From a virus, in IMG/VR virus record IMGVR_UViG_3300024339_000095, positions 1 through 22,102 of that record: 22,102 bases of DNA; one strand, given 5' to 3'. Every line of letters begins with the position of its first letter. Position 1 is the first letter of the stretch. Shown piece by piece: positions 1-5,966 of the stretch. The translations under genes and the position numbers were made by a program. A model generated the notes under the pieces. It did not search any database. It was not told the origin of the DNA and worked only from the letters and a program-made list of their open reading frames with translations.

Positions 1-36
1 GTGCGTTGTGTGTTCTATAAATATACAGGAGTATAT

Positions 37-222
37 ATGAAAAAAGAAAAAAGATGGTTACTGCAGGTGCAACCTCAAGGTGACGGCAACTGGTATGAGT
101 TTGATACCGGCTCTAAGAAGGCGATGGAAGCAAAGAAACGTGAGCTTCTATCAATGGCAAAGTGTGGCGACTGTGTAGGATTAACAGCCGAAGCATGTGT
201 AAGAGTAGAACCTTACATCTAA
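37..222 (+). CDS. small hypothetical phage protein (61 aa)
   Basis: I do not recognise this protein. The start at 37 is chosen because AGGAG (27-31) lies 5 nt before the ATG; an in-frame GTG at position 1 has no visible ribosome site. The product is short, basic and soluble, with a WYEFDTGSKKAMEAKK stretch in the middle and two cysteines near residues 43-46. Its centre weakly resembles the 56-aa protein at 1127-1297 (aromatic residues, then YEF/T/SK and a charged helix), so the two could be distant paralogues. A GAAA-loop hairpin follows the stop codon. Function unknown; the reading frame and ribosome site support it as a gene. Confidence 0.6.
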   Translation: MKKEKRWLLQVQPQGDGNWYEFDTGSKKAMEAKKRELLSMAKCGDCVGLTAEACVRVEPYI

Positions 223-229
223 CAACTTA

Positions 230-253
230 GGCAAAGGGCGAAAGCCCTGAGCC
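230..253 (+). other. GAAA-loop hairpin after the first small gene
   Basis: GGC (230-232) pairs with GCC (251-253) and GGGC (236-239) with GCCC (244-247). They are separated by an AAA/TGA internal loop and closed by a GAAA tetraloop. Only three T residues follow, so it is a weak terminator at best. It may instead be an RNA stability or processing element between the genes at 37-222 and 273-383. Confidence 0.45.
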
Positions 254-272
254 TTTCAACTAAGGAAACAAT

Positions 273-383
273 ATGTTTTTAATACACAAAAAGAAGTTCG
301 CTAAGTATCTACGACTTAAAGAACATTACAGGAATAACAGATGGTTATACAACATACATAACTTATCACCTTATCCCTACTAA
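273..383 (+). CDS. tiny hypothetical protein (36 aa)
   Basis: ATG at 273 is preceded by AAGGA (262-266) at 6 nt spacing. The frame runs 36 codons to TAA. The product is basic and aromatic (MFLIHKKKFAKYLRL at the start, then several Arg, Asn and Tyr residues) and matches no family I know. It sits between a hairpin and a strong terminator (403-426), which fits a last small gene of a short left-end transcript. At this length the call rests only on the ribosome site and position. Confidence 0.4.
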   Translation: MFLIHKKKFAKYLRLKEHYRNNRWLYNIHNLSPYPY

Positions 384-402
384 TATCTAGTACAACTAAG
401 AG

Positions 403-426
403 CCCTGCGAAAGCAGGGTTTCTTTT
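403..426 (+). terminator. intrinsic (rho-independent) terminator
   Basis: CCCTGC (403-408), GAAA loop (409-412) and GCAGGG (413-418) form a perfect 6-bp stem, followed by a T-rich tract (TTTCTTTT, 419-426). It ends the left-most small-gene transcript. A box repeated after the second terminator starts at 431. The 294 bases between 384 and 677 hold no gene: only this terminator, the box, the motif at 577-593 and the hairpins described separately. Confidence 0.85.
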
Positions 427-430
427 CGCC

Positions 431-475
431 TGTTATATTTACAACAAACTTTATTTTTATTGGCTCGGGGGGTTA
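431..475 (+). repeat. bipartite post-terminator box, copy 1
   Basis: A 20-base box (431-450) and the 13-base box GCTCGGGGGGTTA (463-475) lie 12 bases apart, directly after a terminator. Copy 2 at 1341-1384 matches 18 of 20 bases in the first box and 13 of 13 in the second, with an 11-base gap. The flanking DNA is not conserved, so this looks like a selected site (phage promoter, processing or antitermination site) rather than a simple duplication. Role unknown. Confidence 0.6.
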
Positions 476-576
476 TAAAACGGATATTAAATGGGTGTTG
501 TAGCCCTAACCCACTGTATCAAACCACCACCTCGCAAACCCTTATGTAGCAAGGGATACACGGCTTTTAATATTCT

Positions 577-593
577 ATGGTGTAATGATGGCA
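577..593 (+). promoter_or_regulatory. conserved leader motif, copy 1
   Basis: The 17 bases ATGGTGTAATGATGGCA match 14 of 17 with 2130-2146. The motif lies about 100 bases upstream of the start of the 132-aa gene, as its partner lies about 110 bases upstream of the 111-aa gene. The stretch just before each start is also alike (TATAA, then ATGGAG). It could be a promoter for a phage-specific or modified RNA polymerase, or a conserved element of an untranslated leader. Confidence 0.4.
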
Positions 594-622
594 TCACTTC
601 GCAATGATGCGTCGTGATAGGG

Positions 623-648
623 GCAGGTAGGCATACTTGCTTACCTGC
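623..648 (+). promoter_or_regulatory. long hairpin in the leader of the 132-aa gene
   Basis: GCAGGTAGGCA (623-633), a TACT loop (634-637) and TGCTTACCTGC (638-648) form an 11-bp stem with one G:T pair. It ends 17 nt before the GGAG of the next gene and has no T tract, so it is unlikely to be a terminator. It may protect the 5' end of the message or control translation. A smaller stem, GCATCA (591-596) with TGATGC, lies just upstream. Confidence 0.5.
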
Positions 649-677
649 GAATCTATAACTCAAATGGAGATAAAACC

Positions 678-1076
678 ATGGGTAAATTGTTCAAAGGTGG
701 TGTTAGACTTGCACCCAAGAAAGACCAAAAGTCGGGCGTGGAAATGGTTACTATTGTATCTGATAAGGTCAATGGTGAGTACGAAGCGAAAGAAGTTGCC
801 GAACTATTCAAGCATATGCTTGAAGTGGTACAGGAAACTGGTTATGGCGTCGACCGATATGCTATATATATCAAGGGCGTAAACGAGAAAATCTCTGCTA
901 CCAAGCCAACAATCCCACTTGCCACTATAAATAAGGCACTTGAGGACGGCGCTAAGTTGAAACTTGTTCAAGCGAACAAAGGGTATCCAAGCCCACGTAT
1001 CGACCTAGAGTTTGCAACCGATAAGGCTACCAAGGCGAAAGCCAAAGTAATCAACTCGATATTTACACGCAAGTAA
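678..1076 (+). CDS. hypothetical phage protein (132 aa)
   Basis: Start at 678 has GGAG (666-669) at 8 nt spacing. The product is lysine-rich, soluble and mixed alpha/beta in appearance. It begins MGKLFKGGVRLAPKKDQKSG, has a likely helix around residues 39-56 (EVAELFKHMLEVVQETG) and ends in a basic stretch of Lys, Ala and Thr. No catalytic motif, signal peptide or membrane segment is visible. A long untranslated leader with a strong hairpin and the conserved 577-593 motif suggests its own transcription unit and perhaps high expression. It may be a DNA- or RNA-binding early protein, but that is a guess from charge and position. I do not recognise the family. Confidence 0.8.
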   Translation: MGKLFKGGVRLAPKKDQKSGVEMVTIVSDKVNGEYEAKEVAELFKHMLEVVQETGYGVDRYAIYIKGVNEKISATKPTIPLATINKALEDGAKLKLVQANKGYPSPRIDLEFATDKATKAKAKVINSIFTRK

Positions 1077-1083
1077 ACCCAAC

Positions 1084-1106
1084 GGAGTCCTGGGAAACCA
1101 GGCTCC
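1084..1106 (+). other. GAAA-loop hairpin between genes
   Basis: GGAG (1084-1087) pairs with CTCC (1103-1106) and CCTGG (1089-1093) with CCAGG (1098-1102). There is a bulged T at 1088 and a GAAA loop at 1094-1097. No T tract follows. It lies seven bases after the stop of the 132-aa gene and just before the next ribosome site, like the hairpin at 230-253. Confidence 0.5.
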
Positions 1107-1126
1107 ACCCCTTACAGGAGTTCAAT

Positions 1127-1297
1127 ATGAATGATAAATGTAAAATAACCATACTCAACAAATCACCATGTGGTAGATATTGGATGAGATACGAGTTCAC
1201 AAGCAAACAGGAACTAAGAAAGTTCGAATCTGCAAAGCTAAAGCGGATGCCAAGTGAAATAACCGAGATACCTGAGAAACGCAGGGCTCATTACTAA
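1127..1297 (+). CDS. small hypothetical protein (56 aa)
   Basis: ATG at 1127 follows CAGGAG (1115-1120) at 6 nt. The frame runs 56 codons to TAA. The product is basic, has two cysteines in its first 15 residues, a GRYWMRYEFTSKQEL segment and a Lys/Arg-rich C-terminal half. Its pattern weakly echoes the 61-aa protein at 37-222. It is followed within 10 nt by a perfect terminator, so it closes the transcript that begins with the 132-aa gene. Function unknown. Confidence 0.6.
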   Translation: MNDKCKITILNKSPCGRYWMRYEFTSKQELRKFESAKLKRMPSEITEIPEKRRAHY

Positions 1298-1306
1298 ATA
1301 AACCAA

Positions 1307-1337
1307 AAACCTAGGCCAATAACCTAGGTTTTTTATT
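1307..1337 (+). terminator. intrinsic terminator
   Basis: AAACCTAGG (1307-1315) pairs perfectly with CCTAGGTTT (1323-1331) around a 7-base loop. The T run TTTTTTATT (1329-1337) overlaps the end of the stem. The symmetric A/T flanks mean it could also work on the opposite strand. It isolates the left small genes from the AT-rich region that follows. Confidence 0.85.
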
Positions 1338-1340
1338 GTC

Positions 1341-1384
1341 TGTTTTATTTCCAACAAACTAATGTGCCATAGCTCGGGGGGTTA
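1341..1384 (+). repeat. bipartite post-terminator box, copy 2
   Basis: Second copy of the box at 431-475. The first part (1341-1360) differs at two of 20 bases and the GCTCGGGGGGTTA part (1372-1384) is identical. As with copy 1, it begins a few bases after the T tract of an intrinsic terminator. The repeat array starts straight after it. Confidence 0.6.
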
Positions 1385-2101
1385 CACCTTACACACTTTT
1401 AAATGTATCTATATAAGAAGATGTTAATAGTTTACACTTCGCACCTGTACTTTACACTGTAAAGTTAAACGCTTTACAGGTAGATTATTATGTAAGTCAT
1501 TGATATTACTACACTTATAGATGTAAAGTTTTAAAATAATCTACATAAGACAATCTTAATATAGGTGTGTTTAACCACATAGATTATTGGAGAACTTTAC
1601 ATGTAAAGTTAAGCCAAAACCATTGATACAAAAGGATTTGAGGTATAATATAAGTATAATAGTTAATATATATAATCTATATAATCTACAAATATTTATG
1701 TCTTTCTCTGAAAAAATGTTTTTTACATAAATATTACTTTACATGTAAACTATTGGATACCAACATATTTTTAGCACCACATTAAATATATTTTTGTAGA
1801 TTTTATAGATTATTTTTCACCAACCCTTACTCCAATGCACCCTCTAGCGATACATTTTTTTAATACACCCCATAACTTTACATAGATTATTTACCCTAAC
1901 CTTACACCTTACATAGATTATTTATGGATTACCCTATATAACTTTACACCCACGCGCGTACTATAATAATATAAATACTCAAACTTTACACCCTTTACAC
2001 TACCTATTTAGTGTAAACTTTACACATAACTTTACATTTACCTATCGGACACATCCCTATATAGGTGACTTTACACTAACCCTATCTAAAATTATAGATA
2101 G
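1381..2101. repeat. AT-rich region with two interspersed short repeat families (candidate origin/regulator cluster)
   Basis: This is the bulk of a 943-base gene-free stretch (1298-2240). Motif A, ACTTTACAC or ACTTTACAT, occurs exactly on the plus strand at 1449, 1594, 1736, 1875, 1941, 1983, 2017, 2029 and 2068, and on the minus strand at 1521-1529 and 1601-1609, with further near matches. Motif B, TAGATTATT, occurs at 1481, 1580, 1806, 1883 and 1914, and inverted at 1535-1543; one-mismatch inverted copies cover 1671-1688. A and B are fused at 1875-1891, with looser fusions at 1472-1489 and 1908-1922. Inverted A pairs give palindromes at 1449-1465, 1593-1610 and 2011-2025. The A+T content, repeat density and lack of coding suggest an iteron-type origin or a multi-site operator, read from sequence only. 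Confidence 0.6.
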
Positions 2102-2129
2102 AATGGAAATCCACACCCCGAAAAAATTT

Positions 2130-2146
2130 GTGGTCTAATGGTGGCA
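2130..2146 (+). promoter_or_regulatory. conserved leader motif, copy 2
   Basis: GTGGTCTAATGGTGGCA matches the motif at 577-593 at 14 of 17 positions and lies 110 bases before the next start codon. Part of it, TTTGTGGTCT (2127-2136), recurs at 2202-2211 within the same leader. It is a candidate phage promoter or leader element; no sigma70 consensus is evident nearby. Confidence 0.4.
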
Positions 2147-2240
2147 CGAATTTGGTCTTGCCCTATTGGGTGTTCCTTTTCGTGGGGCTCTTAGTGGTTA
2201 CTTTGTGGTCTCTTATTTATAAACTATATGGAGGACTCTT

Positions 2241-2576
2241 ATGTCTGGAAATTATAAAGGTAAGTTTGATGTTGTTGTTAATACGGTAAATAAAGTGGTA
2301 CTTAAAGAGAATGCTTCAGGACTCTGGTCTAATGAAGGTGAACTTGTTGATGGTAAATTAAAGTATGATGTTAAGGCTTGTTATCAATGGATGCTTGATG
2401 TGGCTAAATCACAGAAGGCTGAGTTTAAACCATTCACACCGAATGCTTCAGCCTCTGACTTAGAGCCAACGGTTAAGAGTGGTCGTGGTGATAAACCATA
2501 CATGGCTATGTTGAGTGCATCAGATAACTTTGGTGCTTCAAACAAACGTACTGTTACTGTATTTGCACCACAGTAA
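2241..2576 (+). CDS. hypothetical phage protein (111 aa)
   Basis: Start at 2241 has a strong GGAGG (2230-2234) at 6 nt. The protein begins MSGNYKGKFDVVVNTVNKV, with a beta-rich look. It then has a short helix (YQWMLDVAKSQ, about residues 48-58) and ends in a strand-like RTVTVFAPQ. No motif, membrane segment or signal peptide is seen. It stands alone between the AT-rich repeat region and a terminator at 2594-2622, with the 2130-2146 leader motif upstream, so it is probably a separately expressed, perhaps abundant, early protein. A single-strand-binding or host-takeover role is possible but unsupported by any motif. Confidence 0.8.
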   Translation: MSGNYKGKFDVVVNTVNKVVLKENASGLWSNEGELVDGKLKYDVKACYQWMLDVAKSQKAEFKPFTPNASASDLEPTVKSGRGDKPYMAMLSASDNFGASNKRTVTVFAPQ

Positions 2577-2591
2577 TATCACAGTAATATC
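2570..2591. repeat. 11-bp tandem duplication at a stop codon
   Basis: ACAGTAATATC is present twice head to tail (2570-2580 and 2581-2591). The first copy contains the TAA stop of the 111-aa gene. This looks like a recent slippage duplication; the second TAA gives a spare stop. Confidence 0.7.
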
Positions 2592-2593
2592 AT

Positions 2594-2622
2594 GGGTGGT
2601 CTACACGACACCCTTTTTATTT
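2594..2622 (+). terminator. probable intrinsic terminator
   Basis: GGGT (2594-2597) pairs with ACCC (2610-2613) and GTC (2599-2601) with GAC (2607-2609). There is a bulged G and a TACAC loop, followed by TTTTTATTT (2614-2622). It is weaker than the terminators at 403 and 1307 but in the right place, 18 nt after the 111-aa gene. Confidence 0.65.
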
Positions 2623-2649
2623 GTTTTATAACTATTAAAGGAGTTAAAT

Positions 2650-2895
2650 ATGAAGGTTAAAGATATTATTACTGGATTAGAAGAAGAGTTTAATCTTGAT
2701 GATGAGTTAATTATTGTATTTGTATCCCATAAAGAGATGCAAGAACTAACAGATGGTTGGTGGTTAAAGGTGGTTAATGCCTATGATAATGAGCCTTATC
2801 CGATAGATGTTAAGACTAGTAACAAACATACACTGCATAGGTCAGTGATTAACCACGTTATAACAACTGCGAATACTATTAGGGGGGATAACTGA
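2650..2895 (+). CDS. hypothetical protein (81 aa)
   Basis: ATG at 2650 follows AAAGGAG (2637-2643) at 6 nt. The acidic N-terminal half (MKVKDIITGLEEEFNLDDEL, then IIVFVSHKEMQ) looks like a small alpha/beta domain. The C-terminal part is neutral. No catalytic motif is recognised. It is the first gene of a tight run of small genes; its TGA shares one base with the next ATG. Function unknown. Confidence 0.7.
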   Translation: MKVKDIITGLEEEFNLDDELIIVFVSHKEMQELTDGWWLKVVNAYDNEPYPIDVKTSNKHTLHRSVINHVITTANTIRGDN

Positions 2896-3167
2896 TGACT
2901 TTAAGAGAGTATTACTTTGAGACTATTGGTCAGTACAGCGACAACATCGACCATAACTGGATACACTATCTTGACAGGGGGTATGATATAACGACAGGTG
3001 AACTGTTGTCGTTGTATGAACTTATGTACAGCCTTAAGCATCCAGAGGACTGCGGTGCAGTAGAGTCTTCAGCGACTCGTATGATGGTTCTTAGGGTAGG
3101 TAAAGCACTCGGTATATATAGACTATATATGCGGTGGGTAGACTACCTTGAAAGGAGGGCTAACTGA
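2895..3167 (+). CDS. hypothetical protein (90 aa)
   Basis: Start overlaps the previous stop by one base (TGATG), with GGGGGG upstream as a poor ribosome site, so it probably depends on translational coupling. The product is helical and aromatic, with several Tyr and Trp (YYFETIGQYSDNIDHNWIHY near the N-terminus, YRLYMRWVDYLERR at the end). There is no signal peptide or membrane segment. It overlaps the next start by one base, too. Not recognised. Confidence 0.7.
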   Translation: MTLREYYFETIGQYSDNIDHNWIHYLDRGYDITTGELLSLYELMYSLKHPEDCGAVESSATRMMVLRVGKALGIYRLYMRWVDYLERRAN

Positions 3168-3589
3168 TGGCTGAGGATATCAAGGGTTACACCATACACA
3201 AGACATCTAACAGAGATGCAAACATTCACACTACCAAGAGAGAGTCGTTTGATGGTAGCAATACCTTCGGGAGATGGAGACATAGGGACTTGTGGGATAC
3301 GAGTGATGAGTTGTATATAGTGTATAGTTATGGTGAGCATGAGCCTATGTATATTTATAGTACACTGCTTGGTGAGTGGTTTGAGAATGGTGACAAGTAT
3401 GACTCGAACTCAACCAAGAGGCACTACACACAACTTAAGCCTAGGAACACTGCTACTACCATCAAGAGCCACTTGTATATGAAGAAGGTGGAACGGCATG
3501 GGGTGGTTGGGGCTACCAGAGAGAGGGTAGCACCTAAGGGTACAACCAGTACAAGGGCTGAGTCATGGGTTAATGGGACATGGAGGTAG
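3167..3589 (+). CDS. hypothetical phage protein (140 aa)
   Basis: Start overlaps the previous TGA by one base; AAAGGAGGG ends about 8 nt before it. The central part (ELYIVYSYGEHEPMYIY, then GEWFENGDKYDSNSTKRH) reads as a small beta-rich domain of a kind often seen in uncharacterised phage proteins. It is followed by a conserved-looking TQLKPR and a basic, Thr/Arg-rich tail. No active-site motif is visible. It is part of a run of coupled small genes leading into the MoxR-type ATPase. Function unknown. Confidence 0.75.
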   Translation: MAEDIKGYTIHKTSNRDANIHTTKRESFDGSNTFGRWRHRDLWDTSDELYIVYSYGEHEPMYIYSTLLGEWFENGDKYDSNSTKRHYTQLKPRNTATTIKSHLYMKKVERHGVVGATRERVAPKGTTSTRAESWVNGTWR

Positions 3590-3590
3590 T

Positions 3591-3776
3591 ATGAAGCAGT
3601 TAAAGTTATTCTGCCTCAGATGGGGCAAAGGTGGACAGATGGTGTGTGATGTAGAGGGTAATCCCACATACTTCGGTGATAAGACGGTGGCTAAACAGCA
3701 CCGAGATGAGAGCATGGTGGTGTCATATGGCATTGACCATAAGAAATATAACTACGTTAAAGGAGATGTAAGATGA
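3591..3776 (+). CDS. hypothetical protein (61 aa)
   Basis: I place the start at 3591 because GGAGG (3582-3586) is 4 nt upstream; an earlier in-frame start at 3573 would overlap the previous gene without a ribosome site. The product is short and basic, with two cysteines in its first 25 residues and a lysine/tyrosine-rich end. It overlaps the ATPase gene by ATGA (3773-3776), which suggests coupled translation with it. Not recognised. Confidence 0.65.
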   Translation: MKQLKLFCLRWGKGGQMVCDVEGNPTYFGDKTVAKQHRDESMVVSYGIDHKKYNYVKGDVR

Positions 3777-4765
3777 GAGCAACATTGATGAAAGAAACAG
3801 TGAAGGCGTTATTCCCACAGCAGAGGACGCTGTGTATAGAGGGTAGTCCAGGTGGTGGCAAGACGACCATAGTGCATGAGGTTGCTGATGACCTTGGGGT
3901 TGAGTGCAGAGAGTTGCATATGCCGACTATGTTGGTGGAGGACTTCGGGATACTATACCCCGACAAAGAGGACAGTGACAACCTAACATACCGCTTACCA
4001 GAGTGGTTCCCGCAAGAGGGTAAAGCACCAGATAAAGGGATACTGTTGTTCGATGACAGGAACCAAGCAGGTGCTGACTTGCAGAAGGTACTGGCTAACA
4101 TCTGTCAAGCGAGGACTCTACATGGACACAAGTTACCAGATGGTTGGCAGGTTATCTCAACGGGTAACAGGCAGAAGGATAGAGCAGGGGCTAACCGTGT
4201 CCTATCACACCTTAGGAATAGGGAGACAGTCGTTGACCTTGATACACACCTTGATGACTGGAGTGCTTGGGCAATAGAGCATGGGGTTAAGACTGAGGTG
4301 GTGTCGTTCATACGGTTTAGACCTAACTTACTGCATGACTTCGACCCACAGAGAGAGCAGAACGCTACGCCGAGGAGTTGGGTAGATGGTGTGAGTGATG
4401 TGCTTGGGACTGTGCCACCAGAGGCAGAGTATGAGTGCTTTAAAGGGGCAGTTGGTGAGGGTGCAGCAGCAGAGTTCGTAGGGTTCATAAGGATATATCG
4501 GAAACTACCTAACCCAGATGCAATCTTGCTTAACCCAACTACTGCTAGTGTGCCATCAGACCCTGCAACGCTGTATGCATTGAGTGGTGCGATAGCAGAG
4601 AGGGCAACAGAGGACAACTTCAACAGGGTGTGTACTTATGCAGAGCGTATGCCACCAGAGTTCAGTGTGTTAAGCATCAGTTATGCAGCGAGGAAGAAGC
4701 CAGAGTTGGCAAGTACCAAGGCGTTTACAGACTGGGCAGTTAAACACCAAGACATCTTATTTTAG
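3773..4765 (+). CDS. MoxR-type AAA+ ATPase
   Basis: A 330-aa P-loop ATPase. Walker A is GSPGGGKT (residues 24-31), Walker B is ILLFDD (90-95) with Asp rather than Glu in the second acidic position, sensor 1 is STGN (129-132), and HLRNR (146-150) is a likely arginine-finger region. The order and length fit the MoxR branch of AAA+ proteins, which act as chaperone-like motors and usually work with VWA-domain partners. Here the candidate partner is the VWA protein at 6611-7747, with a helical companion next door (4775-5620). Start at 3773 has GGAG (3762-3765) at 7 nt and overlaps the previous stop by ATGA. Family assignment is firm; target and role are unknown. Confidence 0.9.
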   Translation: MRATLMKETVKALFPQQRTLCIEGSPGGGKTTIVHEVADDLGVECRELHMPTMLVEDFGILYPDKEDSDNLTYRLPEWFPQEGKAPDKGILLFDDRNQAGADLQKVLANICQARTLHGHKLPDGWQVISTGNRQKDRAGANRVLSHLRNRETVVDLDTHLDDWSAWAIEHGVKTEVVSFIRFRPNLLHDFDPQREQNATPRSWVDGVSDVLGTVPPEAEYECFKGAVGEGAAAEFVGFIRIYRKLPNPDAILLNPTTASVPSDPATLYALSGAIAERATEDNFNRVCTYAERMPPEFSVLSISYAARKKPELASTKAFTDWAVKHQDILF

Positions 4766-4774
4766 GAGGAATGT

Positions 4775-5620
4775 ATGAAACTTACAGATAAAGCACTGCT
4801 AGTGCAACTTAACATCAGCCAGTGGTCAGCGAGGAAGTATGACCGCAAGGTTACTAAAGACATACTGACACAGCATGGTGCATCGATGGGTGCAGGGAGG
4901 TTCAACAAGAGCCTACTGCCTATGAGTGGACACCTTGACAGTGTGCATAAGAAAGCGACTGCGATTAGGCAGAAGTATTACACCAACACCCTACCATGGG
5001 GCATTGAGGGAACTCAGATGTTACCTAGTGCGAACTACTTGGAGTTTATGACAGCGTTTCGCAAGGAGAAAGGGGAATGGGAGTCGCTTGTTGCAGAGTT
5101 CATAAGTAATTATAGTAGACTAAAGGAGGACGCCAAGAGGTTACTACCTAATGGACTGTACAATGAAAGCGACTACCCATGTGACGACAGTATACACGAG
5201 AAATTTCGTATGGATATGGCAGTATTCCCTGTACCTAGTGATGACTTTAGGGTTGAGATAGGTGATGATGAACTCAACAGCATACAGCAAGATGTTGAGA
5301 GGCGTGTTGCTGAGGCGAGTGAAATTGCTATGGCAGACATCTGGAAAAGACTGTATGATAGAGTGAAACATATGAGTGAGAAGTTAGCAGACCCGAAGGC
5401 AGTCTTTAGAGATACTATGGTGGAGAACACACGAGAGTTGTGTGCTTTGTTGCCACGCCTTAACTTTGCTGATGACCCTAACCTTGAGGACTTACGACAA
5501 CAAGTTGAGGGTTCTCTGCTGTTACACCCTGATGCACTGAGGAACAACCCAGTAGTGCGACAGGATAAGGCACGAGAGGCTAAGGATATCATGGATAAGA
5601 TGAGTGCATTTATGGGGTAA
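4775..5620 (+). CDS. helical MoxR-associated protein, DUF3150-like
   Basis: A 281-aa protein, largely alpha-helical and rich in charged residues, with no catalytic motif or membrane segment. Its beginning (LLVQLNISQWSARKYDRKVT) and its place between a MoxR ATPase and a VWA protein recall DUF3150 proteins as I remember them from phages and plasmids. I cannot check that by profile search. The central region (about residues 90-225) looks like long helices that could bridge ATPase and VWA protein. AGGAGG (4764-4769) lies 5 nt before the ATG, and only nine bases separate it from the ATPase stop. A 136-base gap follows, with small inverted repeats (AGTGA/TCACT at 5632-5646 and around GGTTGCAACC near 5701) but no terminator. 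Confidence 0.7.
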   Translation: MKLTDKALLVQLNISQWSARKYDRKVTKDILTQHGASMGAGRFNKSLLPMSGHLDSVHKKATAIRQKYYTNTLPWGIEGTQMLPSANYLEFMTAFRKEKGEWESLVAEFISNYSRLKEDAKRLLPNGLYNESDYPCDDSIHEKFRMDMAVFPVPSDDFRVEIGDDELNSIQQDVERRVAEASEIAMADIWKRLYDRVKHMSEKLADPKAVFRDTMVENTRELCALLPRLNFADDPNLEDLRQQVEGSLLLHPDALRNNPVVRQDKAREAKDIMDKMSAFMG

Positions 5621-5756
5621 CTCCATAACACAGTGAGTGTATCACTGCCACACTGCCTGCCCCATAATTCATACGAGGTGGTGTGGGTTATAGAACGGTA
5701 TGGTTGCAACCGTATACACAGCAACCCCCTATTTATCAATTATCGAGGAGATTATG

Positions 5757-5966
5757 ATGGCACTACCACCACGAATAAGAGCATATACACCAAGACCTTG
5801 GGAGTACGAGGACTACCTTGGTGCAACAAGGCGTAAGAGCAACGCAGTCAGTCAGAAAAGATGGCTTGAAGTTGTTGCATTACTGAACACTGAGTACAAA
5901 GATGAGATGGACGACGCTGTGTACTCAATTATTAAAGAGATAGACAAGGAGGTTGGTGATGACTGA
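5757..5966 (+). CDS. hypothetical protein (69 aa)
   Basis: GAGGAG (5745-5750) lies 6 nt before the ATG at 5757; an adjacent ATG at 5754 is also possible at 3 nt. The product starts with a proline-rich, basic segment (MALPPRIRAYTPRPWEYEDY) and continues as an acidic helix (LNTEYKDEMDDAVYSIIKEI). It is the first of five tiny overlapping genes placed between the DUF3150-like protein and the VWA protein. It overlaps the next gene by 8 nt. Not recognised. Confidence 0.65.
   Translation: MALPPRIRAYTPRPWEYEDYLGATRRKSNAVSQKRWLEVVALLNTEYKDEMDDAVYSIIKEIDKEVGDD

Noticed and set aside
484-660. tRNA or other structured RNA gene
   Set aside because: Several short stems are present but no cloverleaf, no T-arm sequence and no CCA-like end could be drawn.
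1623-1660. Promoter TTGATA with TATAAT at 1644-1649 or 1655-1660
   Set aside because: Spacing is 15 or 26 bases and such boxes are expected by chance in very AT-rich DNA; no gene starts within several hundred bases.
1381-2101. CRISPR array
   Set aside because: The repeats are only 9-18 bases, irregularly spaced and in both orientations, and no cas1/cas2 genes are near; the Cas4-like nuclease alone is a common phage enzyme.
2325-2334. Third copy of the TGGTCTAATG leader motif
   Set aside because: It lies inside a coding region, the following bases do not match, and no gene start lies at the expected distance.
5173-5739. 188-aa open frame on the minus strand
   Set aside because: It lies opposite the well-supported 4775-5620 gene, has no ribosome site and a low-complexity Ser/Leu-rich composition typical of an antisense shadow.
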